From contig CAJXJM010000064.1 of the NCBI GenBank assembly GCA_913054205.1, forward strand, positions 1 to 9,390: a stretch of 9,390 bases of DNA, read 5' to 3'. The stretch is from an uncultured Rhodospirillaceae bacterium. Its GTDB lineage: Bacteria; Pseudomonadota; Alphaproteobacteria; Rhodospirillales; UBA2165. Of the stretch, positions 1 to 7,914 are shown one piece after another. Under the pieces are notes generated by a model. It was not told the DNA's origin. It saw only the letters and a list, made by a program, of their open reading frames with translations, and did no database searches. Position numbers and translations under genes: made by a program. How positions within the stretch are numbered: position 1 is the first letter of the stretch; each line of letters begins with the position of its first letter.

Positions 1-5
1 AACGA

Positions 6-527
6 TCAAAACGGAAAGCCGTCTTTGTCCAGCCAATCATGATAATACTGGACGATCGAATCTACCGGCTTAGCCATGGGAGGCCCGACTAGGCCCGGCG
101 TTTCGTTGAGTGCCTCGTACCAAAAATCGTTGGCGTTGGTGTGGTGATTGTAAAGACTCCACACAACGTCTCGTCCATCGCGGGCGATGTAGATGTATTT
201 CGCTTTAGGAGAGAATATCAGCGCATCAACCGGCAGGTGGGTCTTGATGAAACGGCGGTGGTTCTGAGCTTCGACCTCAGGCATTTTGACTTCCTTGGGA
301 GGTATCCGAAGGTCGATCCAGGGCGACATGTCGGCAACCGGCAAGCCTTCTTCACCGTTAAATATAAGTTGGCTGAGGATTTGCTGCACCCAGGTGGTGC
401 CAGCCTTAGCCCAAGTGCCAATTATGATGTCGTCATCGCGGAATACAAAGTCGTTCCAAAACGTCGAATCCATATGATTATTTTGAAGTTCCCGGGTTTT
501 TACGGGCCAGGCAATATCATCTGGCAT
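6..527 (-). CDS. PAPS-dependent sulfotransferase, truncated by in-frame TGA
   Basis: Cytosolic sulfotransferase fold (Sulfotransfer_1 type), which moves sulfate from PAPS to a hydroxyl or amine acceptor; the acceptor here is unknown. Counting from the ATG at 527, the 5'-phosphosulfate loop TWAKAGTTW is at residues 38-46 (Lys41; consensus TYPKSGTTW), the probable catalytic His is His97 in FIKTHLP, and the 3'-phosphate site is Arg116 to Ser124 (RDGRDVVWS). I chose the ATG at 527 because a GGGAG lies about 10 bases upstream and the protein then begins like its relatives; the frame stays open to a TTG at 578. The product is 173 residues against roughly 260-330 usual, and lacks the C-terminal GxxGxxK PAPS-binding region. 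It stops after DGFPF, where the family commonly continues with Trp-Ser-Phe; the last five bases of the window read on as Ser and a partial Phe/Leu codon. This suggests a TGG to TGA nonsense change or a read error. Family assignment is firm; whether the gene is functional is doubtful. Confidence 0.85.
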   Translation of the reverse strand: MPDDIAWPVKTRELQNNHMDSTFWNDFVFRDDDIIIGTWAKAGTTWVQQILSQLIFNGEEGLPVADMSPWIDLRIPPKEVKMPEVEAQNHRRFIKTHLPVDALIFSPKAKYIYIARDGRDVVWSLYNHHTNANDFWYEALNETPGLVGPPMAKPVDSIVQYYHDWLDKDGFPF

Positions 528-653
528 TACAATTTCACTCCCTGCGATATTTGTGAGCATTAGATGGTTATGAGACAAATGACATATTGTGACACCTATC
601 TTAGCGCATTTCTGCTTTAGGTTGAACTGTATCTTTAGCCAAATTTTATTGCA

Positions 654-674
654 GTGATAAAATTGCTATATCAC
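654..674. promoter_or_regulatory. Inverted repeat, candidate operator of the aldolase-ligJ pair
   Basis: GTGATA at 654-659 and TATCAC at 669-674 form perfect 6-bp arms around 9 AT-rich bases. The site lies in the 251-base gap between the divergent sulfotransferase and aldolase genes, about 105 bases before the aldolase start. A weak sigma70-like pair sits just upstream (TTGAAC at 622-627, TTTATT at 645-650, 17-base spacer, 4 of 6 matches each), so the repeat would fall around the start of transcription, a usual place for a repressor site. No regulator gene is in view, and a 6-bp arm can arise by chance. Confidence 0.3.
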
Positions 675-778
675 CTCCTCGCTGTTTAAGTGTTGTCATC
701 CGAGCGCAGGCATTGATAATTGCTTTCAACAACGAGACCGGCGAATGCTGGCGGCAAAAGGATCAGGGAAGCAATAAG

Positions 779-1642
779 ATGAGCGAGACCCCACGCTTAA
801 ACGGATTTATCGGCGCATTTGAAAAAGGCGTTCCGGCATTTTCTACTTTTGTGCCGATGGACACCAATTCGGCAACTGCCATTTCCACCAGCAAATATGA
901 CGGCGTGATCTTTGAAGGCGAGCACAATCCGTGGGATGCGGCAGCGCTTTCAGATAGCTTGCAATATTTACTCAATCGTCAGCAAATCGCGGCATCCAAT
1001 TCAATTGCGCCTGCCATTACGCCCTTAGCGCGTGTGCCGGTCAACGGTGTCGAAATGAGCCAGTGGCATGCCAAGCAAGCCCTCGATAGCGGCGTTTACG
1101 GCATTGTCTGGCCGCATATCAGCACCGCCGAGGAAGCGCATAACGCGGTCGCCGCTTGCCGCTACCCACGCTTGCCCGACAAGCCAAATTTCGAACCTCA
1201 GGGAATTCGCGGCGATGGCCCTGCACGCGCCTGCCGATATTGGGGATTAAGCCAGCAGGATTACTATAACAAGGCCGACGTCTGGCCGCTTGAACCCAAC
1301 GGCGAAATTTTGGTGGTTATCCAGATCGAAGACACCACTGGCATCAAGAATTTGCCGGACATGCTGAAGAATGTGCCTGGCATCGGTGTCATATTAATTG
1401 GTGAGGGCGATCTCGGACAAGAACTCGGCTTTCCCCGCCAATATGACCACCCGGTGCTATTGGAGGCGATGGCGGAAATCCTTGCCGTGTGCAAAGAACA
1501 TAATGTTGTTGTCGGCCATCCGCACGCAAATGCAGGCAACATGCAGCGCCTGTTAGACGAAGGATATCGCTTTATCATGTCGGGTCCGACACGCAGCTAT
1601 GAGGGGCTTGAAAAAGGCCTTGAACTTACAAATCGAAATTAA
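779..1642 (+). CDS. HpcH/HpaI-family aldolase (class II, pyruvate-type)
   Basis: 287-residue protein of the HpcH/HpaI aldolase/citrate lyase family: metal-dependent TIM barrels that split or form 4-hydroxy-2-oxo acids using a pyruvate or oxaloacetate enolate. The family signature is visible in order: EGEH at residues 46-49 (probable catalytic His49), ARVP with the substrate Arg85, a Gly-Ile-rich strand near 105-112, the metal-ligand Glu184 in QIEDTTG, and Asp211 in GEGDLG. Start: the ATG at 779 has AGGGAA eight bases upstream; the frame runs back to a TTG at 713 without a comparable site. The gene sits 30 bases before ligJ on the same strand and probably shares its transcript. That context suggests it cleaves 4-carboxy-4-hydroxy-2-oxoadipate, the LigJ product, to pyruvate and oxaloacetate. 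This is inference; the standard enzyme for that step, LigK, is RraA-like and is not in the window. An aldolase or lyase for another 2-oxo acid is equally compatible with the sequence. Confidence 0.88.
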   Translation: MSETPRLNGFIGAFEKGVPAFSTFVPMDTNSATAISTSKYDGVIFEGEHNPWDAAALSDSLQYLLNRQQIAASNSIAPAITPLARVPVNGVEMSQWHAKQALDSGVYGIVWPHISTAEEAHNAVAACRYPRLPDKPNFEPQGIRGDGPARACRYWGLSQQDYYNKADVWPLEPNGEILVVIQIEDTTGIKNLPDMLKNVPGIGVILIGEGDLGQELGFPRQYDHPVLLEAMAEILAVCKEHNVVVGHPHANAGNMQRLLDEGYRFIMSGPTRSYEGLEKGLELTNRN

Positions 1643-1672
1643 GACGATAGGGAAATATACAGAGGAAATAAA

Positions 1673-2680
1673 ATGATTATTGATATCCATGGCCACTACA
1701 CGACAGAACCGAGCCAGTTTCTCGAATGGCGCAAAGCGCAATTGAAAATGATCGAAGACGGAAATTATCGTGTATCCAGCGATGAATTAGATGTATCTGA
1801 CGATGAAATCCGGGAAAGCATCGAGAACAACCAGCGCCGTCTGCAGATCGAGCGCGGCACCGATTTCACGATTATTTCTCCGCGCGCTTCGGGCATGGGG
1901 CATCACCTTGGTACGCAGGAAACCTCTGAGGAATGGACGCGGCTTTGCAATGATATGATTTCCAGGATTATCGGATTGTTTCCGGAAAATTTTATCGGTG
2001 TTTGTCAGCTGCCGCAATATCCCGGTGTTGAACCAAAGAACTGCATCCCTGAATTGGAAAGAGCCGTAAATGAACTTGGCTTTGTCGGATGCAATCTCAA
2101 TCCCGACCCCTCGGGTGCCATGTGGACCGATCCGCCACTGACCGATAAGTGGTGGTATCCGCTTTACGAAAAAATGTGTGAGCTGGAGGTGCCCGCAATG
2201 ATCCATGTCAGTGGCTCCTGCAATCCAAATTTTCACGCAACTGGCGCGCATTATATTGCCGCCGACACGACGGCTTTTATGCAGCTCATTTTAGGCGATC
2301 TCTTTAAAGATTTTCCAACGCTTAAGTTTGTAATTCCCCACGGCGGCGGTGCGGTGCCGTATCACTGGGGCCGGTATCGGGGATTGGCTCAAGATATGGG
2401 CAAACCTCTTCTTGAAGATCATCTGCTTGATAACGTGTTTTTTGACACCTGCGTTTATCATCAAGCCGGCATTGATTGCATGTCCCGCGTAATCCCGGCA
2501 AAAAATATTGTTTTCGCCTCAGAAATGGTTGGTGCTGTAAAAGGCGTTGATCCTGAAACGGGTCACAATTTCGATGACACCAAGCGCTATATCGATGCAA
2601 CGCCCCATCTCAATGATGAAGAGAAAAAGATGATTTTCGAGGACAATGTACGTCGTATATATCCGCGCGTTACTGTTTAG
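1673..2680 (+). CDS. ligJ: 4-oxalomesaconate hydratase (amidohydrolase superfamily)
   Basis: 335 residues, close in length and sequence pattern to LigJ of Sphingobium, which hydrates 4-oxalomesaconate to 4-carboxy-4-hydroxy-2-oxoadipate in the protocatechuate 4,5-cleavage pathway of lignin-derived aromatics; the same intermediate occurs in gallate breakdown. It belongs to the COG2159 amidohydrolases (TIM barrel, one divalent metal). Visible residues are His6 and His8 (DIHGHY), His178 in MIHVSG, His223 in IPHGGGAVPYHWGR, and Glu284 in SEMVGAV, all where LigJ carries its metal and catalytic residues. Further LigJ-like blocks are ERGTDFTIISPRAS (60-73), ELGFVGCNLNPDP (134-146), DTCVYHQ (258-264) and the C-terminal DDTKRYIDA. 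The ATG has AGAGGAAA just upstream. It lies 30 bases after the aldolase gene, a likely two-gene operon. The other ring-cleavage genes (ligAB, ligC, ligI) are not in the window, so the upstream source of the substrate cannot be read here. Confidence 0.9.
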   Translation: MIIDIHGHYTTEPSQFLEWRKAQLKMIEDGNYRVSSDELDVSDDEIRESIENNQRRLQIERGTDFTIISPRASGMGHHLGTQETSEEWTRLCNDMISRIIGLFPENFIGVCQLPQYPGVEPKNCIPELERAVNELGFVGCNLNPDPSGAMWTDPPLTDKWWYPLYEKMCELEVPAMIHVSGSCNPNFHATGAHYIAADTTAFMQLILGDLFKDFPTLKFVIPHGGGAVPYHWGRYRGLAQDMGKPLLEDHLLDNVFFDTCVYHQAGIDCMSRVIPAKNIVFASEMVGAVKGVDPETGHNFDDTKRYIDATPHLNDEEKKMIFEDNVRRIYPRVTV

Positions 2681-2702
2681 TCTAAAATTCAACCGTGACT
2701 TT

Positions 2703-2716
2703 CATACGGGCGTATG
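2703..2716. repeat. 14-base palindrome downstream of ligJ
   Basis: Perfect arms CATACG and CGTATG are separated by two G bases, 22 bases after the ligJ stop codon. The two-base centre is too tight for a good RNA hairpin, so a protein-binding site or chance are both possible. It has no T-tract and does not look like an intrinsic terminator. Confidence 0.35.
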
Positions 2717-2733
2717 TAGATCAGGGCATTTTT

Positions 2734-2756
2734 CGAAATTAGAGCAAATAATTTCG
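2734..2756. repeat. Inverted repeat with 7-bp arms
   Basis: CGAAATT at 2734-2740 and AATTTCG at 2750-2756 are perfect complements around a 9-base AT-rich centre. It could form a modest hairpin in the ligJ 3' region or be a binding site. No T-run follows, so I do not call a terminator. Confidence 0.35.
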
Positions 2757-2836
2757 ACGACGAGCTGTCTAAAATCACGCACAAATAACTTAAATGCCGA
2801 CCAAACCGCGAAAGCGACCGACGAGATTGCCACAGC

Positions 2837-2864
2837 GATTGCCGGGTCAAGCCCGGTATTGACG
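2837..2864 (-). repeat. Palindromic dispersed-type repeat, copy A
   Basis: Contains CCGGG (2842-2846), loop TCAAG, CCCGG (2852-2856), a perfect 5-bp stem extended by G.T and T-A pairs. Read on the minus strand it has the layout GTCA-n-CGGGCTTGACCCG-n-ATC, resembling the short GTCAT...CTTGA...ATCCA palindromes scattered between genes in many alphaproteobacteria. It is the reverse-oriented partner of the element at 2880-2912. The family is recognised from memory and was not checked by counting genome copies. Confidence 0.6.
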
Positions 2865-2879
2865 CACTTTTATTTTCCA

Positions 2880-2912
2880 CGTCATGCGCAGACTTGATCC
2901 GCGTATCCATAC
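2880..2912 (+). repeat. Palindromic dispersed-type repeat, copy B
   Basis: Has the same layout as copy A on the plus strand: GTCAT, then imperfect arms (2884-2892 and 2898-2906, one mismatch and one G.T pair) around the loop CTTGA, then ATCCAT. The two copies face each other across 15 bases. Such elements may act as transcript-end hairpins or protein-binding sites; here they lie between ligJ and ppx. Confidence 0.55.
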
Positions 2913-3010
2913 AATTCCGGCAGATGTTCCATATTTTTGGTTTCAATACCCCACCTTTCCAGGCTACCCTGGCGTTAAGTCATAAAACACGAAAAAAAAT
3001 GAGACTCAAA

Positions 3011-4177
3011 ATGAGCAACAATAACGACAAAAAAGACAATTTCAGGGACGGCGGTACGAACGCCTCCAACACCGCTAGGCGCAAACGCGGAAAATACGGT
3101 TTTTCCCGGAAACGCAAACCGCGCATGTATGGCGCGTTGGATCTTGGTACCAATAATTGCCGCCTGCTCATCGCTCGCCCCATTGGTCAAGGTTTCAGGG
3201 TTGTTGCATCCTTTTCCCGCATTGTACGTCTTGGTGAAGGCCTGGCCGAAAGCGGAAAATTGTCTGATGAGGCAATGGATCGAACGATTTCAGCACTGTC
3301 CATATGTTCCGAAAAACTAAAATCCTTCGAGGTTGTAAAGACGCGAAATATCGCGACAGAGGCATGCCGACGGGCTGAAAATTGCGAGGAATTCTTAACC
3401 AGAATAGATCAGGAAACCGGACTCGGATTCGAGGCGATTTCGAGCAGCGAAGAAGCCCGCCTTGCGCTCAAAGGCTGTCAAATCCTGCTCCTTGAAGACG
3501 CCTCCTACGCTTTGGTATTTGATATCGGTGGCGGCAGCACGGAAGTTATCTGGGCGCGGAAAAACGAAACTGAAAAAGAAGTCGCCGGCTTTGAAATTTT
3601 AGACGTTCTGTCTCTTCCTCTCGGTGTCGTCACGCTTGCCGAAGAATGCGGCAATTACGAAATCAATAGTGATTGTTATCAAAAAATGGTCAGTGACATC
3701 TCCGATCAATTGCCGGCTTTTTGTGAACGCAATGGCATTCGGCAAAAAATCGCAGAAAACGATGTCCAGATGCTGGGTACATCCGGAACGGTTACAACAT
3801 TGGGGGCGGTTCATTTGGGCCTAAGCCACTATAACCGATCTTTAATCGACGGGCTCGACCTCACCTTTAATGAACTGGATTGCGCGACCCGCAAACTAAC
3901 CGAATTGGATTTCCAGGGGCGGTCTGAAATGCCCTGCATCGGCGATGAGCGGGCCGAGTTGGTAATCCCAGGCTGCGCCATTTTGGAAGCCATTTGCAAA
4001 GCTTGGCCGGTTGGACAATTGCGCGTTGCTGACAGGGGTTTACGAGAAGGCATGCTGCTGGAACTGATGATCAATGATGGCGTGCCGGTGGTTGGAAATC
4101 CAGCCGCGAATTGCCGACATGACAATGGCAGCGATCAAATTGGTGAAATTAATACTGGCACGGGACTTCAGCAGTGA
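3011..4177 (+). CDS. ppx: Exopolyphosphatase / GppA-type phosphatase
   Basis: 388-residue member of the Ppx/GppA family (ASKHA fold), which hydrolyses terminal phosphates of polyphosphate and/or pppGpp in the cytoplasm. Landmarks: phosphate-binding strand ALDLGTNNCRLLIA (42-55), TRNIATEACRRAEN (111-124), the catalytic acidic motif SSSEEA (144-149), the second phosphate loop DIGGGSTEV (171-179), LPLGVVTLAEE (202-212), GTSGTVTTLGA (256-266) and the closing VADRGLREGMLLELM (339-353). Alphaproteobacterial Ppx proteins of this length lack the long C-terminal domain of the E. coli enzymes. Residues 1-38 are a polar, Arg/Lys-rich leader before the fold. The start is uncertain: ATG codons at 2999 and 3011 are both in frame, neither with a strong ribosome site, and the frame stays open back to 2894. 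The stop overlaps the rlmE start by four bases, so the two are translationally coupled. Sequence alone does not decide between polyphosphatase and pppGpp phosphatase activity. Confidence 0.9.
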   Translation: MSNNNDKKDNFRDGGTNASNTARRKRGKYGFSRKRKPRMYGALDLGTNNCRLLIARPIGQGFRVVASFSRIVRLGEGLAESGKLSDEAMDRTISALSICSEKLKSFEVVKTRNIATEACRRAENCEEFLTRIDQETGLGFEAISSSEEARLALKGCQILLLEDASYALVFDIGGGSTEVIWARKNETEKEVAGFEILDVLSLPLGVVTLAEECGNYEINSDCYQKMVSDISDQLPAFCERNGIRQKIAENDVQMLGTSGTVTTLGAVHLGLSHYNRSLIDGLDLTFNELDCATRKLTELDFQGRSEMPCIGDERAELVIPGCAILEAICKAWPVGQLRVADRGLREGMLLELMINDGVPVVGNPAANCRHDNGSDQIGEINTGTGLQQ

Positions 4178-4908
4178 GCAAGAAGCCATCGACTGGCAGG
4201 AAAAGCGGAAAGAAAATTTCTGGCCGAGGTGGACGCGATCTAACAGTTCGTGTCAAAACCGCGAAGGGCCGAAAAAACTCCTCAACGCTTTGGCTCCAGC
4301 GTCAGTTAAACGATCCCTATGTCGCAGCAGCGCAGCGCGCCGGTCTTCGCTCCAGAGCAGCCTTTAAGCTCGAAGATCTCGACGACAAATTTAAGTTCCT
4401 CAAACCCCATATGCGCATCGTCGAATTGGGCGCGGCTCCAGGTGGCTGGACACAGGTAATGGTGCAGCGAGTAGGCACGGAAAAATCTGGATCCAAAGCC
4501 AAAATTATTGCGATAGATTTGGATGAAATGGATCCCCTTCCTGGAGCGGAGGTTCTACTGCTTGATTTCATGGATGATGACGCCCCTGAAATTTTAAAAT
4601 CCGCACTTGGCGGCCCAGCCGATGCGGTGGTAAGCGATATGGCACCTAAAATAACGGGCCATCCGAGCACAGATCATATCCGCATCATGGGATTGGTCGA
4701 AGCTGCCTATGAATTCGCCACAGAAGTGCTGGCACCCGGCGGCTGTTTTATCTCCAAAGTCTTTCAAGGTGGCACAGAACAAACCCTGCTCAGCGAAATG
4801 AAACGCTCCTTTTCAAACGTACGTCATGCCAAACCACCCTCCAGCCGAGCCGAGTCGGCGGAAATGTTTGTCGTTGCTCAAAACTTCCGGGGTAACGACG
4901 CCAAATAA
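4174..4908 (+). CDS. rlmE: 23S rRNA (uridine-2'-O-)methyltransferase RlmE
   Basis: 244-residue FtsJ/RrmJ-type enzyme that uses S-adenosylmethionine to methylate the 2'-OH of U2552 (E. coli numbering) in the 23S rRNA A-loop, a late step in 50S assembly. The SAM loop is VELGAAPGGWTQV (83-95). The K-D-K-E catalytic tetrad is complete: Lys65 (RAAFKLEDLD), Asp155 (VVSDMAP), Lys195 (FISKVFQGG) and Glu230 (SSRAESAEMFVVA). Relative to E. coli the protein has about 27 extra N-terminal residues, rich in Lys, Arg and Ser, followed by VRVKTAKGRKNSSTLWLQRQLNDPYV, a block usual in alphaproteobacterial RlmE. Translation starts at GTG in a GTGA overlap with the ppx stop, which supports this start and indicates coupling. 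The guaB promoter lies in the 107-base gap that follows, so ppx-rlmE is probably a separate transcription unit. Confidence 0.95.
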   Translation: MSKKPSTGRKSGKKISGRGGRDLTVRVKTAKGRKNSSTLWLQRQLNDPYVAAAQRAGLRSRAAFKLEDLDDKFKFLKPHMRIVELGAAPGGWTQVMVQRVGTEKSGSKAKIIAIDLDEMDPLPGAEVLLLDFMDDDAPEILKSALGGPADAVVSDMAPKITGHPSTDHIRIMGLVEAAYEFATEVLAPGGCFISKVFQGGTEQTLLSEMKRSFSNVRHAKPPSSRAESAEMFVVAQNFRGNDAK

Positions 4909-4958
4909 GCCCTCAACCATTTGGTTTTATTATATTTTCCAATAAGCTACATAGTCAC

Positions 4959-6491
<1,533 letters not shown>

Positions 6492-6512
6492 CTCTATTAT
6501 GACCCAATAATC

Positions 6513-7796
6513 ATGACTCCAGGTGCGCGCGTAGCCGCTGCAATTGAAATCCTAGAAAAAGTAGAACGCTCCAACTCCCCGGCGGATGATGTGGTGTCCT
6601 CTTACATTCGCGGACGGCGTTATATCGGCTCCAAAGATCGCCGAGCCATTACCGGGCGGGTCTATGATGTCTTACGCAAGCAGGCTCGCTTGGACTGGCA
6701 TTCAAACTCACCCGTGCCTCGAAGTCGTGTCATAGCAGATTTGGCATTTGCGGGAGAGGATATAGGAAAGATGTTTACCGGCGATGGCTATTCGCCTGCC
6801 GTCTTGAATGATGAAGAAACCGCTCTCCTCGATACGCTCACCGATAAATCTTTTGCTGACGCAGACTATCCGAACGCCATCAAAGCAGAACTGCCGGAGT
6901 GGATCGCCGATATTTTGTCCGCCCAATGGGGCGCGCGCTTTTTAGAAGAGGCAGACGCGTTCAACCAACCAGCCTCGCTTGATCTTCGGGTTAACACGCT
7001 GAAAGGCGATTGCGCCCGTGCGCTGCAAGTTTTGCAAAAAGATAAAATTGAGGCCGAGCCGACTGCCTTATCACCAATTGGCTTGCGTTTGAAAGGCCGG
7101 GTTAATCTTCAGGCTTCAACCGCCTTTAAAGGCGGCTTCATCGAGATTCAAGATGAAGGCTCGCAATTGATCGCTCTCCTGGTCGATACCAAGGCAGATA
7201 TGAAAACCATTGATTTTTGTGCAGGCGGCGGCGGAAAAACCTTGGCGCTTGGTGCTCAGATGAAAGATGGCGGACCGTTAATTGCTTGTGATCTTGATAA
7301 AGAACGCCTCAAAAGAATGAAAGGACGTCTTCGTCGCGGCGGCGTCTCTAATGTTACCCGCCACCCGATAACCGGCGCCGATGATCCATGGTTTGCTGAG
7401 AACGCCCAAACTGCAGAACGCGTGTTGGCAGATGTCCCCTGCTCTGGCTCCGGGGCTTGGCGGCGTGCGCCGGCGCAGAAATGGCGACTGACGCCTGAGC
7501 GTCTCGAAGAACTTGTTGGGGCTCAACGAGATATTATGAACCAAGCCGCCGAATTGGTCATCCCGGGCGGGAGGCTGATCTATGCAACCTGCTCGGTTTT
7601 CCCCTCTGAAAATGAAGACCAGATCGCCTGGTTTTTAGAAAACCATCCAGAATTTAAAGTCCTCCCTGTTCCCGAGGTGTGGCAAAACGCCATCGGCACA
7701 GATAGCCCAACAGACACCGCTTTTCTTTCGTTGACCCCCGCCCGCCATGGTACCGACGGTTTTTTCGCCGCTGTACTGGAAAAAGCCGCGCCATAA
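6513..7796 (+). CDS. rsmB: rRNA m5C methyltransferase, RsmB/NOP family
   Basis: 427 residues, close to E. coli RsmB, which makes m5C967 in 16S rRNA. The N-terminal ~140 residues resemble the NusB-like helical domain (GSKDRRAITGRVYDVLR at 39-55). They are followed by a linker with LDLRVNTLKGD (156-166) and a Rossmann methyltransferase domain. Motif I is DFCAGGGGKT (234-243; usual form DxCAAPGGKT), motif IV DVPCSGSGAWRR has Cys310, and motif VI YATCSVFPSEN has the catalytic nucleophile Cys360. The ending RHGTDGFFAAVLEK is typical. The two-cysteine arrangement marks RNA m5C methyltransferases; the exact target base is inferred from the NusB-like domain. The start ATG follows the guaB stop by 21 bases without a strong ribosome site, so translation may depend on guaB. 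A guaB-rsmB pairing recurs in alphaproteobacteria, sometimes with guaA close by; guaA is not seen here. Confidence 0.9.
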   Translation: MTPGARVAAAIEILEKVERSNSPADDVVSSYIRGRRYIGSKDRRAITGRVYDVLRKQARLDWHSNSPVPRSRVIADLAFAGEDIGKMFTGDGYSPAVLNDEETALLDTLTDKSFADADYPNAIKAELPEWIADILSAQWGARFLEEADAFNQPASLDLRVNTLKGDCARALQVLQKDKIEAEPTALSPIGLRLKGRVNLQASTAFKGGFIEIQDEGSQLIALLVDTKADMKTIDFCAGGGGKTLALGAQMKDGGPLIACDLDKERLKRMKGRLRRGGVSNVTRHPITGADDPWFAENAQTAERVLADVPCSGSGAWRRAPAQKWRLTPERLEELVGAQRDIMNQAAELVIPGGRLIYATCSVFPSENEDQIAWFLENHPEFKVLPVPEVWQNAIGTDSPTDTAFLSLTPARHGTDGFFAAVLEKAAP

Positions 7797-7914
7797 TTCA
7801 ATTTGCAGTCAAAAGTCTTGCCATTTTCCATTTCTCTGAAAGTATATTACCCAATTGCATAATCTAATATTGGTGCCTCAAAATTGACACAGACCACGGT
7901 GAAAGTCTCGTCTA

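Larger units (their letters stand above)
2681..3010. other. 330-base intergenic gap with repeats, no gene seen
   Basis: No convincing coding sequence lies on either strand between ligJ and ppx. Short open frames here lack family resemblance and run through the palindromes. The gap contains a 14-base palindrome at 2703-2716 (CATACG, GG, CGTATG), an inverted repeat CGAAATT/AATTTCG at 2734-2756, two dispersed-type palindromic elements (2837-2864 and 2880-2912) and a small CCAGG/CCTGG repeat at 2959-2972. No hairpin is followed by a clear T-run, so no rho-independent terminator for ligJ is supported. Confidence 0.6.

Noticed and set aside
6..8. TGA read as tryptophan or selenocysteine in the sulfotransferase
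   Set aside because: TGA also ends ppx and Trp is encoded by TGG elsewhere; no SECIS-like hairpin can be judged because the window ends five bases after the codon.
141..563. A 140-codon open frame on the plus strand opposite the sulfotransferase
   Set aside because: It lies wholly opposite a gene with clear PAPS-binding motifs, shows no recognisable domain, and is explained by codon bias of the real strand.
1787..2251. A 154-codon open frame on the minus strand opposite ligJ
   Set aside because: No family resemblance; ligJ on the plus strand has all its active-site residues, so this is a shadow.
2646..2897. A short open frame in the ligJ-ppx gap
   Set aside because: It overlaps the ligJ end and runs through the palindromic elements, with no motif and no ribosome site.
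4915..4943. AACCA-TT-TGGTT followed by T-rich sequence after rlmE as an intrinsic terminator
   Set aside because: The stem is only 4-5 weak pairs and the T-rich part is interrupted; stability would be too low for a confident call.
7815..7846. TTGCCA ... TATATT as a promoter for the dehalogenase-like gene
   Set aside because: The spacer is 19 bases and nearby AT-rich sequence offers several equally weak choices.
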